From the NCBI GenBank assembly GCA_947561395.2, contig OX387187.1, forward strand, positions 38,607,829 through 38,671,828: DNA of 64,000 nt, written 5' to 3'. Both the position numbers and the translations under genes were made by a program. The notes beneath the pieces were generated by a model. The model ran no database searches. It was not told the origin of the DNA and saw only the letters and a list, made by a program, of their open reading frames with translations. Position 1 is the first letter of the stretch. Each line of letters starts with the position of its first letter. Source of the stretch: Buxus sempervirens (Eukaryota; Streptophyta; Magnoliopsida; Buxales; Buxaceae). Of the stretch, positions 55,999 to 64,000 are shown in pieces.

Positions 55999-56195
55999 AT
56001 TTTGTCTGATTTCGATCCTTTGACACATGTCAAAACTCAATTAAGATATTTTAAACAAAATTTTATCATTCTCTCATATTTTATTGCAATTTTGGGGTGT
56101 TTACAACTGGCTAGAAAGCTAAACGAAAATGGGCTTAGTCCCATGCACCTGGCTCTGGTAGGTGGACACAGAACCATTGTGAGAGGGCTCCTCCA

Positions 56196-56772
56196 TGGTA
56201 ACATCCCAAATTTCCAAATTTGGTGTTTTAGATTAAGCGTGATATTTTCTATTGATTTTTGGTGATTTGTTGGGAATTTATTGAAATTTATATGAATTGT
56301 TTGGGATTTATAAAGTTTAATCAATTCTTTTATTTGATTGGTTAACAGGCTTTGAGGATGATTAGGGGGTGTTATGAGTTGGAGCATAGGTTTACCTTTA
56401 GTTTGGGGTTGAATTTGATTAGTCCTTTGGGGGTTGTATAGGAAATTATGTAGGAGGGCGTCACACTGGATCAAACTAATTATAAGTGATTTTTTTCTCT
56501 CTGAGTTGACAGAGAGATAACTACTAAAAAAGAAAGGAGAGTCGACAGATTAGCCGACTTCCTTCTTCCAGCATTTTCTTGGTTCTTCCAGCGTCTTCTT
56601 CTTCTCCTCCTCTTTTCAACCTATAGAGGTTATCAATGTCATTCTTTTGGGTGATAGTTTTGGCGCTAAGAGAAAGTCTAAGCTGGGTTGGGTTGCTATG
56701 AGACTTGTACCTGAGTGGTCGTTGAGTTCGAGTAGCAGCTCTGGAATCTACAAACAGGTAAGTCATCTTTTA
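56196..56772 (+). mobile_element. 5' part of another Ty3-type LTR
   Basis: It starts TGGTAACATCCCAAATTTCC directly in the ankyrin exon and ends where element H begins. It contains a purine/pyrimidine-rich leader followed by CAGGTAAGTCATC, as in the LTRs of the G/H family (CAGGTAAGTAGC). It is probably an LTR interrupted by H. Its other part is not recognised in the window. Confidence 0.6.
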
Positions 56773-57239
56773 TGTAAAACCTCGACCCTAATTATATGTT
56801 AATTATTAAGTTTAATTATTTAAAGTGAGATTATTAGATTTATTAAGCACTTGTGATTTGAAGATGAGGTGGATGTGAATTTTTCCTGAGAATTGGGGAA
56901 AACAAATTGAAGTATGTTGAAGGTTATATTAAATTAAGCTTAATTAAGGTTGTGTTTAAATTTTAATTGGCTAAGGCATCCTCCACTTAGTCCTAGTGAA
57001 TTGGAAATTAAATTTTGGAATGATTGAAATTAAATGTGAAAGCTAACCTTGACGTGCGAACCTTGAATCGCGCGTTGAGCTAAATCACGTAGAAATCATT
57101 TGATAAAGGTCCAACTCTAACGTTCGCACGTCCAGTACAAGATTTCCAGATTTCTTGTTTTGAGTCCAAACTCAAATTGCAATATTTTTAGATCATTTTT
57201 GAACCCTCAATAAATACCAATTTAGGCCAAATACATCTA

Positions 57240-58075
57240 GAGCACACCCCCAAAGTAAACCAAATGTATATCTCCCAAGTACACTTAAAGTATCTCCTAA
57301 GACTATCCAAAGTACCTCTCAAGTGTACCTAAAGTATTTCTTAAGAGTACTTAAAGTACCTTCAAAGTACACCCAAGGTGCCACCCAAGAATACCTAGGG
57401 TATGCCTATGCATTACCCAAAATACCCCCAAGTATTACCCAAGGTACCACCCAAGTATACTTAAAGTACACCCCTTGTATTACCCAAGGTACCCCCTTTG
57501 TGTTACCTAAGGTACCCCACTTGTATACCTAAAGTACCCCCATGTGTTGCCTAAGGTACCCCCTTATATAACTAAGGTACCCCTTTTGTATAACTAAAGT
57601 ACCCCACTTATATATCTAAGGTACCCACTTGTATATCTAAAGTACCCCACTTGTATAACTAAAGTACCCCACTTCTATACCTAAGGTACCCACTTGTATA
57701 TCTAAAGTACCCCACTTGTATTGCTTAAAATACCCCTGTTTTACTTAAGGTACACCCCCTTATATAACTAAGGTACCCCCTTTGTATAACTAAAGTAACC
57801 CCCCTTATATGACTAAGGTACCCCTGTGTATAACTAAAGTACCCCCCTTATATAACTAAGGTACCCCTTTGTATAACTAAAGTACCCCCTTATATAACTA
57901 AGGTACTCCTTGTGTTAACTAAGGTACCCCCAAGCATGCCTAAAGTGTAACCCCTTGAGTAACTAAGGTAAACCCCCTTGAAATACTAATGTACCCCTCA
58001 AATAACATTAAGGCACCCCTCCTTATAACACTTAGGTACCCCCTTGATAACCCTTAGGTACACCCAAGGGTTTAG
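57240..58075. repeat. GGTACCCC minisatellite (~20-bp unit)
   Basis: Over 800 bp consist of variant units such as CTAAGGTACCCCCTTATATA and CTAAAGTACCCCACTTGTAT, alternating AAGGTAC and AAAGTAC, giving roughly forty copies. It starts with longer, diverged units (AAAGTACCTTCAAAGTACAC) and becomes more regular in the middle. Non-coding and inside the LTR. Confidence 0.93.
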
Positions 58076-59554
58076 TTGGAATAAAAGACTTGTTGATATG
58101 CAACTTTGATAAAAAAAAAGAAGGGCATATAAAAGGATGCCCTAGCTTAATGTTTTGGGTGTTTTTGAACACTCCTTCTTGTGTTCTATGTATAGAACAA
58201 GAGACAGTGTGGAGGAATTGGAAGCTTAGTGAAGAAGAATAAGAAGAAGGAGGAAGATTGAAGAGAAGTTGTGCTTCTCCATTAAACAGGTAAGTAGCAA
58301 ACCCTTCAAAACAAAATATATTTCAAAAATTTGCATTCTCTCTTTAGGGTTTGATTTATTTGAAGAAATGATCTTGCATGTTAGTTTTTGTTTATAAAAT
58401 TTGTAGGGTTTTTGTTATATAACAATCTTGTTTAGTTTTCTATTGATTTGCCATGGATTTCCAACTCACACTGATCATATTTTAGATTAGGGTTTGAGTT
58501 TGGTATTTTGAATGGTGTTTTATGTATTGGATTTGTGTTCATGTGGATTTGGGATAATTATCTGTTTTGGAAGGTGTTTTTAAGTGTTTTGGGATGATTT
58601 ATGATCATCCCATTTGGTGTTGGAAAGGTTAGGAATGATTTATATGAGTTTTATATTGAAAATAGCCAAAAATACTTCAAAACTTGACCTTGCGATTAAT
58701 CCTGAAAATGGGTGATTAATCTTGAGCCAAAACCCCAAAATTAGTTTCTGTTAAGGACAGGATTAGTCTCAGCAATTAATAGCAAATCTAGAAGCCCGAA
58801 CGTCCATTATGATTAGGTCGAATGCCCGAACGTCAGCCTTGTTTTTAATTTGGATGTCCGAACGTACAGAAGGACTAGGTTGAACGCCCGAACGTCAGCC
58901 TTGTTTTTGACAGTTCTTCACTCTTTTCTTCCCCAACTCTTTCCTAAACAACCTAAGCTTTCAAAACAGCACCCTTATTACATGAAAGAAGTCCATTAAA
59001 AATACTTAAGTCTGTACATGTAAATGAGGTTTTACCCCCCATTTGGAACCATTAAAAATACTCCCAAGACCCAATTCCCAACCAATAAAAAGTCAACTTT
59101 CCAGTTCATGCCTAAATTTCCAGTTTTGCCCGATTTTCATTAAAAACCACTTTTCGAGTTTGATACCCAATGAAGGATTCAGAAGCCCATAAAATTACAG
59201 GAAATTTGTCAACCCTTCATTAGATTACGATCAAGATTTAAGCCCAAAACTCCTTGTAGATTTGTTTAGAAAAATCATATACCAAAAAAGTCAACGTTTT
59301 TAACCAGCTTGGAATATTTTTCAAGGTCGAAAACTTTTTGTCTCGAAATCCATTGATTTTTGGTATGGTGACTATCCCACTCATCAATTTTGTATTTTGT
59401 GGACTTTATGGTATATGTATTTTACTTTGATTTGGATTTGGATGTGAAGTAATTATTGATTATTTCTTACACTTTATTAGTATTGATTTGATTTGGTAAA
59501 GTTATGATGAGCTCTCTTATGTGATTTGACCAGGCAACTGGTCTAGGGTTTGAT

Positions 59555-59710
59555 TGGCATTGAATGAGTATTCTCACTAGGTAGCAAATGAGTTATCTCA
59601 CTTAGTAATGGATGAGTAGTCCCACTAGGCAGTGAATGAGTATTCTCACTGGGTAGCGAATGAGTTATCTCACTTAGTAATGGATGAGTAGTCCCACTAG
59701 GCAGTGAATG
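59555..59710. repeat. Tandem repeat, ~72 bp (3 x 24 bp), in the LTR of element H
   Basis: Units such as GAATGAGTATTCTCACTAGG, AAATGAGTTATCTCACTTAG and GGATGAGTAGTCCCACTAGG alternate, and the 72-bp triplet is present twice. Diverged units continue to about 59790. Confidence 0.9.
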
Positions 59711-60451
59711 TGTGATCTCACTTGGCTTTGGTTGAATGGCAGTGGATGGGGAATTCCACTTGGTTTGTGCATTGAGTACTCTTTCTTGGTTTGTGCAATG
59801 AGGCATTGGTTTTACATTATGAGTCCTACCGAGATATGCTTGCAGTAAATGATTGGGTCTATCGAACTAATTCTTTGTGTTATACTATTTAGATGCGTTG
59901 ACTTAAGATTATACCTTATATCAATAATATTATCATGATGTTATATGAATTGTATAAACTGCTTCTATTCATGCATGTTTGCTGCTTACTGAGACTTTAA
60001 GTTTCACGCTTGTTTTGTTTTACCGGATTTGTATTTAGATCCTCTGTGTGAGCATGATATTGGGACAGAGCCAGAGGGAGAGCCTGAGTATAGGCCTGAG
60101 GACTACTATCGCCCATGGTAGGGTTCTCCATATGATGCTTGTTTTAGTACTTCTTGGGAATTGTAAATGGATTGTAAATATTCTTTTTTGTACTTATACA
60201 CTTAGGAGATATCTTTTGTATATGTCTGTATATTTTGGGAGAGAACTTATGAGCATTTAGTTGTCTTTTGTACACACAGATATCATATCTTTTGGAGTTA
60301 TTAAACATGTGTCTTTTTGTAATATGGAATTCCATGCTTCTTTAGTTTCTACACTCTGATGATTACTTTGTAATTGTCCAGGTTAATTGTATTTATTATG
60401 TTCATTTGGGCCCATAAGTAGGTCTCGGGAATGGGTTAGTGCTGTGATAGG

Positions 60452-60890
60452 GCAAAATTCATGGAACTATCTCGTTTCGCTCCACATATGGTAGACACTG
60501 ATAGGAAAAGAACGAAGAGATTTGAGAGAGGTCTTCGACCGGGTTTACGGAAGAAAGTGGTTGCTTTCTTAGGTGTTAATTTTTATGAGTCGGTGCATAG
60601 GGCAATAGTTATTGAGGAATCTATGAGTATCGGGATGGAGAATATAAGGAAATCGAGGGTGCAACCCCGACCAGTTCCAGATCACGGAAATTTTGGGGAG
60701 AAAAGGCAGAGAATAGGCATGGGCAACCAAGAGGGGTCGGATGAAGTAGGAGCTTATCGAGGGGACATAATTACAGAGTAGTTCAAAATAACTGTCCTCG
60801 ATGCAGGCAACCTCATTTTCCTGGTCCATGCTGTGCACCACCAGGAGCCTGTTACCAATGTGGGTAGTATGGTCACCATATAGCCCAATG
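60452..60890 (+). pseudogene. gag fragment with zinc knuckle (element H)
   Basis: From the deletion junction, AKFMELSRFAPHMVDTDRKR and then FERGLRPGLRKKVVAF match the C-terminal part of plant Ty3 gag. The frame stops at 60779-60781, but the next segment continues in another frame (one extra G near 60757-60761) with CPRCRQPHFPGPC and a CCHC knuckle, CYQCG-YGHHIAQC, that has a TAG inside (60865-60867). Gag would form the virus-like particle and bind RNA. This copy is disabled. Confidence 0.88.
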
Positions 60891-61456
60891 TCCTAAGTCT
60901 CTAGCCTACCAGATGCTTCAGAAACAACCTGTATCACAAACAAGAACATTACCTACTGTAGTTTTGTTTGCTAGGTCTCAAAGACAAAATCAAGACATAG
61001 GAAATTCTTCAGGGAGAGGTGGACAACAAAGAGGTGAAACCAAGCTGCAAGCTACAGTTCTTGTTTCTCAAAATCCCGAACCAGGATGTTTACCATATTC
61101 ACCCAGGAGAAGCCATAATTTGAGAATTCGAGCCTGGTTGAGGGAATTATTTTTATTATAGTAGATACTTTATTTTTTGTTTAATTCTTATGCTTGTGTT
61201 CTTTCTTTATTCTGGCTGCAGTATCGATTGTGTGCATTTTTTTCAATTATATTCTTTGAATTATTGTATTGTTTGAATCTTAACAAAAGTGACTTGTTGA
61301 GACCTAATTAAGTAGAATCAGACCCTATAGGATTATAAAAGACTATTCTGAGAATAACTGTGCTAATTGTTGTGTCGTATTTTTTAATTTGCTTTAGGAT
61401 ATATGGAGTTGTATAGCAATCAATTTTATTGTGTTGTTATGTAGTTAAAAATCAAC

Positions 61457-62269
61457 ATGGTTGATAAAAAGGGAGATTCACTTAAAAAACCACAATTGGG
61501 TGAAGAGGAGGATCCTAGTGAACAATTGAGTGAAGAAGAGGATCCTAGTGAACCAAAAGATTCTAGTCAAGAAGAATCCGAGGAAATAGAAATAACAGAG
61601 AGAATATCAACTGAAGAAGACCCCAGTGAGGAGAATGCACCTGAGGAAGATCCCAATCCAACTCAGGAGGAATCAACTGAAGCAGGATTAGTAAATGAAA
61701 GATTTATAGGATGTATGTTATATATTGGAGGTAACACCACAACTTGTTTATTTGACACGGGAACCAGAACATCTGTAGTTGATCCTGCATTCTTAAATAC
61801 CATATGTTCATATTAAAGAATCATTGAGAGTATGGTATGTCTGAGCACACTTGTAGGAGAATCCGAGGTAGTCCGAAGAGCCTATCATGACTGCATAGTT
61901 CAGATGAGAAATTTGAAAATATCAATAGATTTAATGGAGGTCCAGATGCATGATGAATTCGGTGTGATCTTAGGAATGGATTGGATGGCCAAATATCACA
62001 TTGTCTTGGATTGTTGTCACAAGATTGTCACCCTTAATATCCCTGGGCTACCTACTCAGAGCTTCGTATGTACAGACCCTTACATGATGCCCATTAGGAT
62101 ACTAGAGGAATCCCCAGACATATCTAGAACTATTCAAATTGTGGGCCGGAGAGAGCAAGTCTTACGCACCAAAACAATTTCTTTAGTAAAGGTAATTTGG
62201 CCAACTAAGGCGATGACTTGGGAAAGGGAGGATAAGATGATGAGGAGATATCCAGAATTTTTCAGATAA
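61457..62269 (+). pseudogene. Protease joined to the integrase C-terminus (element H)
   Basis: One frame runs with a single TAA (61814-61816). It opens with an acidic stretch carrying repeated EEDPSE units, then the aspartic protease: CLFDTGTRTSVVDPAF (active site DTG), and GVILGMDWMAKYHIVLDCCH. It then jumps directly to LVKVIWPTKAMTWEREDKMM and RRYPEFFR, the end of a Ty3 integrase. Reverse transcriptase, RNase H and the integrase core are missing between. The last pol codons (NFEDKILL, stop) appear at 62731-62757, just before the polypurine tract. Confidence 0.88.
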
Positions 62270-62754
62270 CCCTGAGGAAATATAAATATTAGTTATTATG
62301 ATTTAATTCATGATAATTGATCCTGATGCAATTAATAGAATTGTTTAACAATCAATATTCATATGCATAATGAAGAAATTTTCTTGTTTAATTACATTGT
62401 ATGTCTACTGTATATTATATTGTATGTTAGTGGATGATGAGCCAATTGTGTTTAGTTGTATTTGGGTACTATAGAGCATTGGCCAATGCTAGACAAATTA
62501 ATACCTAAATATTTAACTTTATACAAATGAGATATTGATCTTGATATCACAATACTAAACTAAGTATGTGCTATATAATTATTGTATGAGTTAAACTAAG
62601 ACAGAATTTCTTGATTTTTCTCTCAAACTTCGCATGAGCGGACGCGTCTATGTGTGGGGAAGGAGAACAGTAAAGTTATAATACTTTCTTTATGTTATTT
62701 TTGCAAATTATTGTGATAAGTTGTGATGTGAATTTCGAGGACAAAATTCTTTTG

Positions 62755-62768
62755 TAGGAGGGTAGAAA
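62755..62768 (+). other. Polypurine tract of element H
   Basis: TAGGAGGGTAGAAA lies directly upstream of the 3' LTR start and directly after the pol stop, as in plant Ty3 elements. It would prime plus-strand DNA synthesis. Confidence 0.8.
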
Positions 62769-64000
62769 TGTAAGACCCTGGATTTTAAGTGATTTTTAAT
62801 TAAGAGTAAATAGAGGATTAAATTATTTAAGTTGATTAATTAAATCAATTTAAAACAAACCCTTTGGTTTGGTTCGGTTCGAGTTTAGTTGATTTGGGTT
62901 TGGTTCGATTGGATCGGTTCATTTCCAAGTAGGACTGGTTTATTGGTTTAAGAGGACTGGTTTAAGAGGGTTATAAATAACTTGATTAAAGAACCGAGGG
63001 TTCTTATTTGTTCCACAGTCGGTGGAAAATAAAAAGGCGGAACGAGAGAGAAGGAGAAGAAGAAGAGGAAGAAGGAGAATAAGGAGAGATTCTAGCTTGG
63101 ATTTGCGCGTCACCAAGTAAGTAGCACCATTCCTACTTACTGTTTGCAAAGAAATCGTAGTTTAAACGTAGAATCATGTTTGTTTGGTTTCATGCGATGT
63201 TTTTGGTGTTTCTGTCGTTTCATTTGCATTGTGGAAGGTAGAGGGTATAAATCTTGTTTGACTTTGATCCTAGAGTGTTTTGGGATGTTTATTGATGTGT
63301 TTGACATGAATTAAAACAATTTTGGTAGTTGGAATTGGGAAAAAAATGAATTTCGAATGTTCGGTTTAATCGCTAAAATCGTGCAGAATTTAAAAGGGGT
63401 GCCTAGGTGCCCACCACAGAGGGAAAAAAATTAGGCGAGCACCCAGGGGCCACCTACGCGCCCACCACAGAAAAATGCAATTTTGGGTATTTTGAGCAGA
63501 TTTTCAGGGCAGAACAAGTTTTTATTGAGTTTAAACCATTTATGAACAATTTTAGGGGTTTAGAGACTTCTTCTACTTGGTTTACCTTGGAATTTGATAC
63601 AATCGGATTTGTGGTTACGTTTGTACTTTGATTGGTTTTGATTTGGTATTTTAAAGAAATGATGTCTTTGAAAGTGAATTTACTGGTTTGTAAAACATGT
63701 TGAGATTTGTGATTTGAGAGTGAAACTGAGGCTTCCTGTAACTTTGAAAGGCCGATGGCCTATGGCATGTTGGTTTTGTGGGTAGTGGATTGCCGTTCAC
63801 CTTAGTTGGGGGTGGTGGACTGATGTTCACCCTAACTAGGGGTAGTGAACTTGCATCCACCATGGACGTGGGTATTTGTGGGTAGTGGATTGCCGTTCAC
63901 CTTGGCTGGGGGTAGTGAACCTGCATCCACAACAAATATGGAATCTGGGGGTAGTGAACTCAAGTTCACCACGTGCTTGGAGGCATTGTGGGTAGTGAAC
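62769..64000 (+). mobile_element. 3' LTR of element H (cut by the window end)
   Basis: It starts TGTAAGACCCTGGATTTTAA. It has the purine-rich leader and splice-like CAAGTAAGTAGCACC near 63113, corresponding to CAGGTAAGTAGCAAA in the 5' LTR. The visible part ends in an imperfect tandem array (63760-64000). The end of the LTR and the target duplication lie beyond the window. Confidence 0.8.
63760..64000. repeat. Tandem array of GGGTAGTGAAC-type units
   Basis: Repeated ~30-bp units contain GTAGTGGATTGCCGTTCACC or GTAGTGAACCTGCATCCACC, each a small inverted repeat (GTGAAC...GTTCAC). The array continues past the window edge. It occupies the same relative place as the arrays at 59555-59710 and 53940-54045. 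Confidence 0.85.

Larger units (their letters stand above)
51092..56105 (-). mobile_element. Solo LTR F (TGTAGACACCCC family), minus strand, with nested LTR G
   Basis: Plus-strand edges read TGTGAAACACGG...TTTTGGGGTGTTTACA, with an exact ACTGG duplication (51087-51091, 56106-56110). Without nested LTR G and its duplication the LTR is about 2.6 kb. Leader on the minus strand: TATA 53103-53096, intron-like 52988-52919, motif 52856-52841 (one base changed: ATGAA for GTGAA context). The 3'-end hairpin is near 51275-51310. The edges are more diverged than in LTRs A-E. It interrupts an ankyrin exon. Confidence 0.93.
50887..56197 (+). pseudogene. Ankyrin gene exon split by a nested LTR pair (fourth copy)
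   Basis: ATG at 50887 opens MEEGMKKFALKKVADAGDVI and covers the first ankyrin repeat (FVDTPLHIAAMDGKAQFAME), ending at TGA 51085-51087. The exon resumes at 56106 after LTR F: LARKLNENGLSPMHLALVGG, then HRTIVRGLLH. If the LTR is removed the two parts join in frame except for the single TGA, where relatives have Ser (KPSFARKLN). At 56196 another LTR (TGGTAACATCCC) cuts the exon again. The PGG part is not in the window. Same family as copies A and B but in the opposite orientation. Confidence 0.9.
56773..60450 (+). mobile_element. 5' LTR of element H
   Basis: It starts TGTAAAACC, has a leader with CAGGTAAGTAGCAAACCC near 58289, a large GGTACCCC minisatellite (57240-58075), a ~72-bp tandem repeat (59555-59705) and the family block CTGCTTACTGAGACTTTAAG...TTGTTTTGTTTTACCGG (59985-60035). 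The 3' end is ill-defined because a deletion joins LTR sequence directly to gag coding at about 60450. Confidence 0.7.
56773..64000 (+). mobile_element. Internally deleted Ty3-type LTR retrotransposon (element H)
   Basis: The 5' LTR starts TGTAAAACCTCGACCC at 56773 and runs to about 60450. The interior keeps the C-terminal half of gag, a zinc knuckle, protease and the very end of integrase. The 3' LTR starts TGTAAGACCCTGG at 62769 and runs off the window. The primer-binding site, N-terminal gag, reverse transcriptase, RNase H and most of integrase are deleted, so it is non-autonomous. The two LTRs are diverged, suggesting an old element or recombination between family members. The left target duplication would be TTTTA; the right is outside. 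Confidence 0.85.

Noticed and set aside
62940-63149. Leu-rich open frame on the minus strand
   Set aside because: It is a translation of the GAAGAA-rich leader of the 3' LTR.

Overview
This window looks like nuclear DNA from a flowering plant, most likely a eudicot. It is AT-rich. It carries intron-containing ankyrin/PGG-domain genes of the BDA1/ACD6-like type, a jacalin-lectin retrocopy, a plant L1-type LINE with an RNase H tail, and a dense nest of plant LTR elements, CACTA, hAT, MULE and PIF/Harbinger-type DNA elements. I cannot name the species. I saw no bacterial features, CRISPR array, rRNA or convincing tRNA.

The only plausibly intact host genes are two tandemly duplicated ankyrin genes on the minus strand: copy A (4450-6778) and copy B (36661-39318). 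Their flanks are duplicated too: 3388-7247 matches 35097-39785, and a CACTA remnant at 10137-10965 matches 39790-40615. A third promoter-only remnant lies at 1423-1855. Two further ankyrin copies, both on the plus strand, are broken. One (17263-18218) is truncated and frameshifted. The other (50887-56197) is split by a solo LTR that itself contains another solo LTR.

Layout. 1-930: end of a minus-strand LTR. 931-3390: repeats and low complexity. 3388-7247: ankyrin unit A. 7252-10132: solo LTR A. 10137-11190: CACTA remnant and start of the next duplicated unit. 11191-16557: remnant LTR element holding solo LTR B and ending in LTR C. 16820-18218: LTR fragment D and ankyrin pseudogene. 18268-25250: LINE interrupted by a jacalin retrocopy, itself interrupted by solo LTR E. 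25500-26003: second LINE tail. 26004-28920: AT-rich DNA with a MITE. 28921-34165: hAT element carrying a CACTA element with a captured HSP70 piece. 35097-41160: ankyrin unit B. 41198-42875: MULE with long terminal inverted repeats. 43554-44603: PIF/Harbinger-like element. 45027-45524: foldback repeats. 46656-47260: MITE. 47270-50725: LTR-derived tandem repeats. 50887-56197: split ankyrin pseudogene. 56196-64000: LTR fragment and a deleted Ty3-type retrotransposon.

The most unusual pattern is one LTR family (starts TGTAGACACCCC, ends CCATGTCTCACA; LTRs A, B, C, D, E, F and the partial LTR at 1-930). In six copies the leader keeps a near-fixed order and spacing: TATAAATA; 103-115 bp; a 68-73 bp GT...AG intron-like segment; 63-65 bp; and the motif AGCCGTAAAACGTGAA. 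Upstream, each copy carries an array of short palindromes whose actual sequence differs between copies. Exact or near-exact target-site duplications support most insertion calls and allow the order of events to be read.
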